Shown here one piece after another: positions 22,907 to 31,406 of a DNA stretch of 43,651 bases; the stretch's first letter is position 1; each line of letters begins with the position of its first letter. Below the pieces are notes generated by a model, which made no database searches, was not told the DNA's origin, and saw only the letters and a list, made by a program, of their open reading frames with translations. Where the stretch lies: NCBI GenBank assembly GCA_020847395.1, contig JADLCD010000113.1, positions 1 through 43,651 of the forward strand, in the 5' to 3' direction. The DNA comes from Chitinophagaceae bacterium (GTDB lineage: Bacteria > Bacteroidota > Bacteroidia > Chitinophagales > Chitinophagaceae). Made by a program: the position numbers and the translations under genes.

Positions 22907-25099
22907 ATGAAATTTATAAATGTGATGAAGAATGCTCCGGAGCATAAATTATTAATGCCGTTTCTGTTATCCATTTTTTTATTGCCATCTCTATCTGGAT
23001 GCAAACTAACTGGAGATAAAAATGATAAAATGTGGGGTGAATATAGAAATGAGGGAACAAATGCCTATTCCGGCCTCAAAGAAATTAATAAACAAAATGT
23101 AAAGCAACTCAAGGTAGCCTGGACTTACAGAACCGGGGATAAAACCGATTATGTAAGTCTTGAATGCAATCCCCTTATCATTAATAATATCCTTTATGGG
23201 CTTTCGCCCAGGTTAAAAGCTTTTGCGTTAGACGCTGAAACCGGTAAGGAATTGTGGGTGTTTAATCCATTTGGAAAAGAAAGTAAAGAAGGAGGCTTCA
23301 ACCGGGGATTAACCTATTGGAAAAGCGGCGATGATGAAAGACTATTTATGTTCCCGGCCAATAAAATGATTTCCATAGATGCAAAAACCGGCAAACAAAT
23401 GATGAGCTTTGGTGATAGCGGGTACGTTGACCTGAATGAGAATTTAAGAAGTCATAAAGGGTTGAACTTACAGGAGAATGTGGAGAATACTTCGCCTGCA
23501 GTTATATACAAAGATTTGATTATTGTAGGCTCATCTGTGGGCGAAGATTACGAAAACTCTCCGGGCCATATCAGGGCATATAACGCACGAACAGGTAAAA
23601 TGCAATGGATTTTTCATACCGTACCACAACCGGGTGAGCGGGGGTATGATACCTGGCCAAAAGATGCTTATAAAACTGCAGGTGGTTGCAATGCATGGGC
23701 CGGCTTAAGCATTGACCGAAACAAGGGAATTGTATTTGCTGCTACCGGGTCTCCTTCTTTTGATTTTCATGGAGGAGAAAGATTGGGTAAAAACCTGTTT
23801 GGAAATTCAGTAATTGCTATAGATGCCGCCACTGGCAAATACATTTGGCATTACCAGGTTGTGCACCATGATTTATGGGATTATGACTTACCATCTCCGC
23901 CTAACCTGGTAACAGTTAAAAAAGATGGAAAGACCATTGATGCAGTGGCACAGATTACTAAACAGGGATATATATTTTTATTAGACAGGGCAAGTGGTGT
24001 ACCGCTTTTCCCGGTGGAGGAAAAAAAGGTGGCAGCATCAACTATGCCTTATGAAGAAAGCTGGCCCACTCAGCCTGTTCCCACAAAGCCCGTACCTCTT
24101 TGCCGCCAGAAATTTGATGAGCGTGCAATTACAGATATTTCTCCTGAAGCCCGCGATTATGTACTAAACGAAGCAAAGAAATATGACTGGGGCGATATAT
24201 ATCTTCCCCCGTCAACAAAAGGAATCATTCAAATGCCTGGATACAGAGGAGGGGCTGAATGGAGCGGCGCCTGCGTGGACAAAGAAACTGGTATAATGTA
24301 CGTGGGCATTAACGATATTCCCAACATTACTCAATTACTGGAAAAGCAGGATGCAAATACTGAAAACCTTGATAATGTTCCATTCAATAAAGCCGGCGAA
24401 ATTTTGTACACCAGAACATGTGCCGCCTGCCATGGTAATGACCGCAAAGGAAACACCAGCTTTCCACCGCTGTTAAATATTGAACAAAGACTAAATCCTC
24501 ACGATGTAAAAACAACTATGGAAAATGGAAGAGGAATGATGCCCGGCTTTAGAGGCATGGATGAGCAGGACAAAGAAGCCATCATTGCCTTTTTATTCAA
24601 TTCAGAAAATAAAAGAGTATATAAGAAAAAAAACAAGGACGGTGATGCCATTGCTGGAAAAGAAAAAAAAATGCGTTATCGCCTTAGAGACTATATTCAA
24701 TTGCTTGATCAAAACGGTTACCCGGGAACAAAACCTCCCTGGGGAACATTAAATGCCGTAGATCTTAACACAGGTGAAATCATTTGGAAAAAACCGTTGG
24801 GTGAATATCCCGAACTAACAAAAAAAGGAATTACCAATACGGGAACCCAATTATTTGGCGGTGGTATTGTAACAGCAGGAGGTTTAATTTTTATCGGCGC
24901 TTCAAAAGATGAAAAATTCAGGGCAATTGATAAACTAACCGGCAAAACGCTTTGGGAATTTCAATTGCCTGCAGGTGGTTATGCCACGCCTGCCACTTAT
25001 GAAGTAGACGGTAAACAATATGTGGTAATTGCAGCAGGCGGCGGTGGAAGGCAACGCACTAAAACGGGGGATTATTATATTGCATTTGCTTTGCCTTAA
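22907..25099 (+). CDS. PQQ-dependent dehydrogenase with inserted cytochrome c domain, lipoprotein
   Basis: About 730 residues from the ATG at 22907; an ATG at 22925 is equally plausible, and a TTG at 22874 is unlikely. The signal MKNAPEHKLLMPFLLSIFLLPSLSGC has lipobox LSGC. Beta-propeller repeats with PQQ-type W motifs recur: LKAFALDAETGKELWVFNP, IRAYNARTGKMQWIFHT, VIAIDAATGKYIWHYQV, VHHDLWDYDLPSPP, LNTGEIIWKKPLGEY, IDKLTGKTLWEFQLP. A c-type cytochrome is inserted late, with heme motif CAACHG (Cys at about residue 505) and distal Met in GRGMMPGF. The family oxidises alcohols or aldoses in the periplasm, passing electrons via the heme to the respiratory chain. No PQQ synthesis genes are in the window. 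It is monocistronic or leads to the MFS gene 113 bases downstream. Confidence 0.88.
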   Translation: MKFINVMKNAPEHKLLMPFLLSIFLLPSLSGCKLTGDKNDKMWGEYRNEGTNAYSGLKEINKQNVKQLKVAWTYRTGDKTDYVSLECNPLIINNILYGLSPRLKAFALDAETGKELWVFNPFGKESKEGGFNRGLTYWKSGDDERLFMFPANKMISIDAKTGKQMMSFGDSGYVDLNENLRSHKGLNLQENVENTSPAVIYKDLIIVGSSVGEDYENSPGHIRAYNARTGKMQWIFHTVPQPGERGYDTWPKDAYKTAGGCNAWAGLSIDRNKGIVFAATGSPSFDFHGGERLGKNLFGNSVIAIDAATGKYIWHYQVVHHDLWDYDLPSPPNLVTVKKDGKTIDAVAQITKQGYIFLLDRASGVPLFPVEEKKVAASTMPYEESWPTQPVPTKPVPLCRQKFDERAITDISPEARDYVLNEAKKYDWGDIYLPPSTKGIIQMPGYRGGAEWSGACVDKETGIMYVGINDIPNITQLLEKQDANTENLDNVPFNKAGEILYTRTCAACHGNDRKGNTSFPPLLNIEQRLNPHDVKTTMENGRGMMPGFRGMDEQDKEAIIAFLFNSENKRVYKKKNKDGDAIAGKEKKMRYRLRDYIQLLDQNGYPGTKPPWGTLNAVDLNTGEIIWKKPLGEYPELTKKGITNTGTQLFGGGIVTAGGLIFIGASKDEKFRAIDKLTGKTLWEFQLPAGGYATPATYEVDGKQYVVIAAGGGGRQRTKTGDYYIAFALP

Positions 25100-25212
25100 C
25101 GCCGATTAATGCAAAAACGAGGATAGATTATTTTAAACTTATTCTGCATTTTTTTCAATTAAAAACAATCTGTCGGAGAATCAATTATAGTTATCTCAAT
25201 AGTTCTTGTTAC

Positions 25213-26409
25213 ATGAAACAACTTGATAAAAGACAAATAACTGTTGCCGCCACTGGTTTTACCAGCCTGTTTTCATTGATAGGTATCATGTTTTATGGCA
25301 TGCCTTTCTTTTATGATTTTTGGGTAAAAGAATTTGGCTGGTCAAGGGTAACGGTTACCTCCGGTAATGCATTCGGAAGAGTTACCGTATCACTTTTAGG
25401 TTTTTTTGTAGGCTGGTTGATTGATCGTTATGGTCCGCGTAAATTGATCCTTACCGGAATTTTATTTGGTGGCATTGCATTCATGGGGCTGGGTAAAATG
25501 GGATCCATTTGGCAATTTTACCTTTTCAGTTTCATGGCAGCCCTGGGGTATATTACGGGAGGGCCGCTGCCTAACCAGGTACTCACATCCCGTTGGTTCA
25601 GGGAGTCCCGTGGCAAGGCAATGGGTATAGCCTATCTTGGTGTGGGTGTGGGAGGTATGCTGGTTCCGCAGATAGCACGAAAATTAAACATAGATTTTGG
25701 CTGGCATACCGCCATGCTGTTATTAGGAGTTTTAATGATAATTATTCCGTTTCCTTTTGCATGGTCTGTAAAAAATACTCCTGGCAATATAAAAGATGCA
25801 GCAACCAGCATAGACACCCGGGATCGCTCAATTAAAAAAGTACTCAGAGCTCCTTCATTTTACCTGTTGGCAATTGGTAGTTTTTGCTCCATTGCAGCTG
25901 TAAGTGGCACCAGCCAGCACCTTAAACTTTTTTTCAGCATTGATTTAAAATTTTCGCAGGAGCAATCCGCCAATATCATTTCGCTCGTGCTTTTTTCCAG
26001 CATAGCAGGCCGCTTGTTTATGGGCTGGCTTGCAGACCGTATTCCAAAAAAATATGTAATGATGCTGATTTATGCAATTGTAGCAGGTGCTATTCCATTG
26101 CTTTATTTAGCTCCCAGCCATGGCACCGTGTATGTATTTGCAATTTTATTTGGTATTGGATTGGGTGGAGATTATATGATTATTCCATTAATGACAGCAG
26201 AGCTTTTTGGTGTAAACATTCTCGGTCGTGTGATGGGTATTATTCTTACTACAGATGTGATGGCCGATGCATTATCTCCCGTATTGGTGGGAGCTTTAAG
26301 AGATAACAGTGGAAGCTATGTAACCGCATTTGCCACATTAATTATTTTGGCGGTGATTGGCACTATTGCTATTTCATTTCTGCCTAAAAATAATAATGGT
26401 ATAAAATGA
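25213..26409 (+). CDS. MFS transporter (oxalate/formate antiporter-like, OFA family)
   Basis: 398 residues and about 12 hydrophobic helices. The loop-2 MFS signature appears as GWLIDRYGPRKLILTG (residues about 63-78) and its second-half copy as GWLADRIPKKYVMM. The start FSLIGIMFYGMPFFYDFWVKEFGWSR and the motif GPLPNQVLTSRWFRESRGKAMGIAYLGVGVGG resemble monocarboxylate/oxalate-formate type MFS members. A small organic acid, perhaps an aldonate made by the PQQ dehydrogenase upstream, would be a logical cargo, but that is inference. Its stop overlaps the next gene's start by four bases (ATGA), so it is coupled with the GNAT gene. Confidence 0.85.
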   Translation: MKQLDKRQITVAATGFTSLFSLIGIMFYGMPFFYDFWVKEFGWSRVTVTSGNAFGRVTVSLLGFFVGWLIDRYGPRKLILTGILFGGIAFMGLGKMGSIWQFYLFSFMAALGYITGGPLPNQVLTSRWFRESRGKAMGIAYLGVGVGGMLVPQIARKLNIDFGWHTAMLLLGVLMIIIPFPFAWSVKNTPGNIKDAATSIDTRDRSIKKVLRAPSFYLLAIGSFCSIAAVSGTSQHLKLFFSIDLKFSQEQSANIISLVLFSSIAGRLFMGWLADRIPKKYVMMLIYAIVAGAIPLLYLAPSHGTVYVFAILFGIGLGGDYMIIPLMTAELFGVNILGRVMGIILTTDVMADALSPVLVGALRDNSGSYVTAFATLIILAVIGTIAISFLPKNNNGIK

Positions 26410-27242
26410 TATTGCAGCAAATCAATGATACAGATATACCGTCCTGCCTGTTATTGTGCCGCAGCAATAAATGGAATCAAATAGCCCGTGACTGGGAATT
26501 ATTTTTAAAGATGAATCCAAATGAATGCCGGGTAGCAGTTAATAATGAAAAAATTATCGGCTCAGTAGCAATTATAAAATATCAACATTTTTCATGGATC
26601 GGCATGCTCCTCGTTGATCCGGCTTTTCAAAGGAAAGGAACAGGTAAAACATTACTTGCAGAAGCATTAGAGATTCTAAAAAATGAAGAAACCGTAAAAT
26701 TAGATGCCACACCGGCAGGAAGACAATTGTACCGGCAATTAAATTTTACTGATGAATACCAAATCGTACGCATGTATGCGGCGGCTGTTAAAATAACAAA
26801 GCCAGGTTCATCAGCTAAACAAATGCAAAAAGAAGACCTGGCTCTGATAGCAGAATATGATCAGCCTATATTTGGTTCAAACCGCCAACAACTGCTTCAT
26901 CATTTTTGCGAAGGTGCAGGTGAGTTTGCTTTTTGTATTAAAGAGAAAGATGCGATTAAAGGCTATTGTATGGGAAGACATGGCTATCATTTTTCGCAAA
27001 TCGGCCCCATAGTAGCAGAAAACAATTACGATGCAATACAACTGGCATCTGCAGCATTGCAAAATTGTTTAGGTAAGCCGGTTATTATAGATTCATTAAT
27101 GCATGATGAGCAATGGATGGCATGGTTAAGCGAGTGCGGCTTTATTGAACAAAGAAATTTTATACGCATGTACAAAGGCACCAACCGGTATGCAGGAGTT
27201 TCATTTAAACAATTTGCTATTGCCGGGCCTGAATATGGATGA
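26406..27242 (+). CDS. GNAT acetyltransferase with second GNAT-like half
   Basis: 278 residues. The N-terminal GNAT domain contains the acetyl-CoA loop WIGMLLVDPAFQRKGTGKTLLAEALEI (about 61-87, with the Q/R-x-x-G-x-G/A pyrophosphate motif as QRKGTGK). The C-terminal half (about 140-275) has a weaker, similar layout (FAFCIKEKDAIKGYCMGRHGYHFSQIGPIVAEN), typical of the tandem-GNAT YitH-like type. It should transfer an acetyl group from acetyl-CoA to an amine or small molecule; the substrate is unknown. ATGA overlap with the MFS transporter gene argues for a common function. The stop is one base from the stop of the convergent ADP-ribosylglycohydrolase gene. Confidence 0.8.
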   Translation: MILQQINDTDIPSCLLLCRSNKWNQIARDWELFLKMNPNECRVAVNNEKIIGSVAIIKYQHFSWIGMLLVDPAFQRKGTGKTLLAEALEILKNEETVKLDATPAGRQLYRQLNFTDEYQIVRMYAAAVKITKPGSSAKQMQKEDLALIAEYDQPIFGSNRQQLLHHFCEGAGEFAFCIKEKDAIKGYCMGRHGYHFSQIGPIVAENNYDAIQLASAALQNCLGKPVIIDSLMHDEQWMAWLSECGFIEQRNFIRMYKGTNRYAGVSFKQFAIAGPEYG

Positions 27243-27243
27243 T

Positions 27244-28764
27244 TTATTTTTTAATTGGAGCGTCGGAGTAAGCAATAATATCATTCACACTGAAATATTT
27301 TCCGGCTGGCAAATTCAAAACTTTAAAAAGTACCATATGGTTAGCTTTAGGCAAATCATATTTCCAGCAAAGATCATAACGCCTTGCATTAAGTGCAGCA
27401 GGTAACTTTATTGATTCAACCAATTGGCCATCCACATACAGTTCAGCATTATAAACATTTGTGGAAGTTTTATCAGACCAGTCAACCGCATCTCCTCTTA
27501 TCACAAAACCGGTTCCCGTAAAGGAAAATGAGGTTTCATTTTTTTCTTTTGACCAGGTGATTGCAGTTTTTTCAACCGGGTATAAACCTTCAAAACTTTT
27601 CTCAAATTTTACAACACCTGGCTGCTGAACTTTTATTGTTATTTTATCATCGCCAATTTTACCACCATTTCTCTCCACATTTTTTAATGCATGATTATAA
27701 CTCAGTTCGTACACCTTGTTTAAAGAGATGGTGGTATATTTAAAATCTATTTCCTCTGCTTCTTTTAATCCCATTTTCCAATATGCCGGAATTTTATTAT
27801 ATCCTAACATGGTACCTAGTATTCCGGCAGATGTAGAAGGATTGCAGTCGGCATCCTGTCCGCAACGGGTGGTAATTTCGAGTGTTTTTGTAAAATCAGC
27901 ATTACCATATAATAATCCTATTACCACGTATGCAGCATTCACTTTTGCATCAATATTAAAAGGAGCAAATACACCATCAGGGCACCCAATATCATCTGCC
28001 CATTTTTTTTGAACCATAAACCAGGTTTGCTTCCAGTCTCCCGGATATTTTTTATGCCATTCAATTACATCACTCATGCATTTGTAAAATTCACTTTGAG
28101 TGGGAATTGTTTTCAAAGCCTGTTTAACAATATATTGAATATCGGAAGAAACAAAAGCCAGTGAATACATAGCCCCAACAAACACACCTCCATACCAGCC
28201 ATCGCCATAATTCATAATATGCCCGATCTTATCACTTATTCCAGATGCAGCATTGGGCATTCCCGGGCTCATCAATCCGGAAAAATCACTTTCAATCTGA
28301 TAGTCTATACAATCTGCATGAGGGTTGTTTTTCCAATGCCCCGAAAGTGGCGCCTTTATTCCCTGCAAAATATTATACCTCGCTGCCTGGTTAGCATGCC
28401 ACAATTCATACCCTGCATGAGCAACTGCATTTGCAAAAGAATCAACCGGTGCATCTAATCCATACTTTTCAAATACATCTACAAAAGTTAAATCCATATA
28501 CAGGTCATCATACAAACCAGGTATGTTTAGCATTGTATTTTTAAGATATCCATCATGCCAAACAAGCGGCTGATAATCTCCAATAAACGAGCCCTGAAAC
28601 CGAAATTCATAAGGGCCGCCAAAAGTTACACCAATGGTTTGCCCGGCCCAGCCGCCCATAATTTTATCTTTTAGACTGACCTTTGTTATAGAATAGGTTG
28701 AAAGTTGAGAATAGCCGCTTACAATTGTAAAAATGAAAATAAATATTCCAATCAATCTTTTCAT
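27244..28764 (-). CDS. Secreted ADP-ribosylglycohydrolase-family protein with C-terminal beta domain
   Basis: 506 residues from the ATG at 28764, which supplies the signal peptide MKRLIGIFIFIFTIVSGYSQ; a longer reading frame to 28938 would overlap the next gene and lacks a signal. The ARH fold is indicated by LKDKIMGGWAGQTIGVTFGGP (31-51), YDDLYMDLTFVDVFEKYG (85-102, in place of the usual DDT magnesium motif) and GQDADCNPSTSAGILGTMLGY, whose Asp304 and Asp306 match the second metal motif. The C-terminal part (about 390-506) is a beta-sandwich, possibly carbohydrate-binding (ELYVDGQLVESIKLPAA). Known family members cleave ADP-ribose or related N/O-glycosidic bonds; exported versions within glycan loci are not well understood. 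It converges with the GNAT gene. Confidence 0.82.
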   Translation of the reverse strand: MKRLIGIFIFIFTIVSGYSQLSTYSITKVSLKDKIMGGWAGQTIGVTFGGPYEFRFQGSFIGDYQPLVWHDGYLKNTMLNIPGLYDDLYMDLTFVDVFEKYGLDAPVDSFANAVAHAGYELWHANQAARYNILQGIKAPLSGHWKNNPHADCIDYQIESDFSGLMSPGMPNAASGISDKIGHIMNYGDGWYGGVFVGAMYSLAFVSSDIQYIVKQALKTIPTQSEFYKCMSDVIEWHKKYPGDWKQTWFMVQKKWADDIGCPDGVFAPFNIDAKVNAAYVVIGLLYGNADFTKTLEITTRCGQDADCNPSTSAGILGTMLGYNKIPAYWKMGLKEAEEIDFKYTTISLNKVYELSYNHALKNVERNGGKIGDDKITIKVQQPGVVKFEKSFEGLYPVEKTAITWSKEKNETSFSFTGTGFVIRGDAVDWSDKTSTNVYNAELYVDGQLVESIKLPAALNARRYDLCWKYDLPKANHMVLFKVLNLPAGKYFSVNDIIAYSDAPIKK

Positions 28765-28819
28765 GCGCTTATAATTTCCTCTCTTCGAAAAAGTAATTGA
28801 TATTTTATCAATGGGAAAA

Positions 28820-29698
28820 TTATACTTGATATAAAAGAGGGAAAAACTGCCCTTCCATTTTCTTACCTTTTTTAACAAAAGGAATACCATCGAGAAAATC
28901 ATCATCAATATCAGATTTTGTACCGTCTGCAAATGCATTTAATACAAACGCTTTTCTTGAACGTTCAGATTTATTTTCGTAAGAACCATGTACAAGTAAG
29001 GGATGGTGGAAAGTGGCGTATCCTCTTTTTAATTCTACCGGAATTGGTTTAAATGCTTTTTTCTGGTCTTCGGTTAAAAACTCCATCAGTCCATTCATAT
29101 CACCAGCCAAATTGGGTCTGTCAAGCAAACCCCAGTGATGACTTCCCGGTACATAATACAGGCAACCGTTTTCTGTGGTAGCATCATCCAGTCCTACCCA
29201 GCAGGTAAGATGCTGCATGGGCTTTGTACAAGTCCAATAAGAATAATCCTGGTGCCATGCTACAACACCACCATGTTTTGCAGGTTTACAAAACAACTGG
29301 TCATGCCATAACCGTACAGAAACATTGCCTAACAGTTGGCTCGCAGCCCTGACGAAGGCGGGATTCCATACAATATCATGAAAGCCTTTTGTAATCCGCC
29401 AATGTCCGAGAGAATGGAATAAAACTGAATTGGGGTCAGAAGATTCATTTGTATGAAACTCATAAAACAAGTGGTGACCGGGATGTTCAGGATCTGCAAT
29501 CTCTGCCTGTTCTTTAAGCAGTGCATCAATCTGCCATTCTTCTAATAGCTTAATTCCTGACAGGTATCCATTTTCATGAAAAAACTTTACCTGCTCATCT
29601 GTAAGTTTAAATTGATCCCATTCTGCCTGAGTTTCGGGCGTTTTAAAAAAATCAGAAAGCAAATAATGAAACTGGGATAAATCTTTTACTGTAGCCAT
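28820..29698 (-). CDS. Phytanoyl-CoA dioxygenase (PhyH) family Fe(II)/2-oxoglutarate oxygenase
   Basis: 292 residues, cytoplasmic, no signal. The facial triad is visible: HQDYSYW (His149, Asp151) and HHPLLVHGSY (His237), with a downstream Arg (ERSRKAF, 245-251) for 2-oxoglutarate. The region LTCWVGLDDATTENGCLYYVPGSHHWG (164-190 in pieces) is the usual cupin core. Family members hydroxylate small molecules or lipids using O2 and 2-oxoglutarate. It lies between the ADP-ribosylglycohydrolase-like gene (55 bases downstream) and susD (170 bases upstream), same strand, which suggests it is part of the locus. The substrate is unknown. Confidence 0.85.
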   Translation of the reverse strand: MATVKDLSQFHYLLSDFFKTPETQAEWDQFKLTDEQVKFFHENGYLSGIKLLEEWQIDALLKEQAEIADPEHPGHHLFYEFHTNESSDPNSVLFHSLGHWRITKGFHDIVWNPAFVRAASQLLGNVSVRLWHDQLFCKPAKHGGVVAWHQDYSYWTCTKPMQHLTCWVGLDDATTENGCLYYVPGSHHWGLLDRPNLAGDMNGLMEFLTEDQKKAFKPIPVELKRGYATFHHPLLVHGSYENKSERSRKAFVLNAFADGTKSDIDDDFLDGIPFVKKGKKMEGQFFPLLYQV

Positions 29699-29868
29699 CT
29701 TGTAATATTTATTACATGAAAGATATTAAATGATAAAATAGAATAGCCAATTTTTTAGCCCGGCTTACCTGTTATTCCTGTAGCTTTAAATGCATTAGAA
29801 TACTAAATTAAAGGCCGCCCAAGACTAGGCAGCCTTAAAACTAACTGCTTATGAAATTCTAACAATTA

Positions 29869-31389
29869 TTACCAGGATTCAGGGGGATAGGTTCCTTGTT
29901 TTGGGTGTTGATAGGGTAATCCAGACTTAGCATCCCACCAAACACGGGATGATAATTTATCTCCACCTTGTAACCTCCCGGTTGCTTCCGTTACACTTGC
30001 TTCGTTGATTAAATACTCCTGGAAAGGATAGGTTAATCTTCTTGGAACTTCGTCGCCTGTATCCGTGTCATCATTTCCGATCCATATTAAGGGATAGCCT
30101 GTTCTGCGGTATTCTGCCCAGGCTTCATCACTCTGGAACATAATGGCGATAAATTTTTCCTCAATAATTTGTTTGAGTTTATTTTCATCAGAACCAGTTA
30201 AAGTTCCGGCAGCAGAAGATAAATAGGTAGCTACAGCTCCTGAAGAAACATTGTACATAGCCATTGCTTTCTGGATACCATCAATATAAAGTGATTGTGC
30301 ATCTGAACCGCCTAATCCTGACAGAGCGGCCTCAGCTTTTAAGAAACTTACCTCTGCTGCAGAGATTATATTAAATCTGAATTGACCTGTACGGAAAAAA
30401 TTACCAACCAGGCTTAAACTATCTGTTTGGTATCGACTTGTTTTTTGTAGTGCCCCGAGATTTACCGGCGCACCTCTCCAAATACCCCCTAACTCGGATG
30501 GGTTGAGATAAACAGTGAGGCGAGGGTCATTTTTAGTTACCAGCAATTCAACAGGGGTAAAGCCCAATCTAAGTCCATTAGTATAACTAATATCAACCGC
30601 ATATCTAAATGGATTATAGTAACCCTGGTTAACAGAAGCATTAGCTTCTGATAATAATTTTGCACTCTGGTCATCGGTCGTGATTAACGGTCCATTGATA
30701 ACCTCGCCAATATTTGACTGAGCAAGCGCCTGGTCTTTATATTTAACTCTTATGGCCATTCTTAATCGTAAAGAATTAGCAAATCTTTTCCACTTGTCAA
30801 CATCTCCGCCATAAATCAAATCTGCATCGCCATAGCTTTCTTTAGTTGGGTCATCGCTTAACTGGGCAGCGGCATCTTTCAGGTTACTAAAAAGTTGCTT
30901 ATAAATAGACTCCTGATCGTCGTATTTAGGCTGTAGAATGGTTTTTTCAAATCCCTGAACTGCCTCCGAAAATGGTATATCACCAAACCTGTCTGTAAGG
31001 TTTTGCCATATCCAGGCACCATAGATTTTTGCAATAGCATTTTTATTGGAAAAATTGGGATTGTCTTTAGTAAGCCTGATGATCTCACTTATATTATTAA
31101 GTAATCCTTTATAGAATCCACTATAAAATCCATCATAATCATAACGGGAAAATATTCTTGCCCCATCACCGGGGTTAGTGTAATTTACAAATTCAGAAAT
31201 CCGCCCACCCATAGTACCCGTAGTACCATTGGCTACCACTTGTGTAAACAATCCATTGATTTTTACAACTTTTTCAGTTATTAAATTGGGGTCTGTATTA
31301 ATAGTATCAAAATCCTTAGTGCAGGAAGAAAAAGCGCCAAAGCAACAAATGACTATCAGGGCTTTTCTTAATTTATTTTTGATATTCAT
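29869..31389 (-). CDS. SusD/RagB-family surface glycan-binding lipoprotein (SusD-like-2 type)
   Basis: 506 residues. The signal MNIKNKLRKALIVICCFGAFSSC has lipobox FSSC, then KDFDTINTDPN, the conserved start of SusD-like-2 proteins. TPR-like helices dominate the first half (FYSGFYKGLLNNISEIIRLT, IYGAWIWQNLTDRFGDIPFSEA, KWKRFANSLRLRMAIRVK), and the C-terminal half ends with the typical YPFQEYLINEASV and SRVWWDA. It should sit on the outer membrane surface as the lid of the SusC transporter and bind the target oligosaccharide. It starts 17 bases after the susC stop, the canonical SusC-SusD arrangement. Confidence 0.92.
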   Translation of the reverse strand: MNIKNKLRKALIVICCFGAFSSCTKDFDTINTDPNLITEKVVKINGLFTQVVANGTTGTMGGRISEFVNYTNPGDGARIFSRYDYDGFYSGFYKGLLNNISEIIRLTKDNPNFSNKNAIAKIYGAWIWQNLTDRFGDIPFSEAVQGFEKTILQPKYDDQESIYKQLFSNLKDAAAQLSDDPTKESYGDADLIYGGDVDKWKRFANSLRLRMAIRVKYKDQALAQSNIGEVINGPLITTDDQSAKLLSEANASVNQGYYNPFRYAVDISYTNGLRLGFTPVELLVTKNDPRLTVYLNPSELGGIWRGAPVNLGALQKTSRYQTDSLSLVGNFFRTGQFRFNIISAAEVSFLKAEAALSGLGGSDAQSLYIDGIQKAMAMYNVSSGAVATYLSSAAGTLTGSDENKLKQIIEEKFIAIMFQSDEAWAEYRRTGYPLIWIGNDDTDTGDEVPRRLTYPFQEYLINEASVTEATGRLQGGDKLSSRVWWDAKSGLPYQHPKQGTYPPESW

Positions 31390-31406
31390 ATTTTACTGTT
31401 TTGAGA

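Noticed and set aside
28765-28938. Longer N-terminus for the ADP-ribosylglycohydrolase-like protein
   Set aside because: It would overlap the PhyH gene and place non-conserved sequence before a good signal peptide that starts at 28764.
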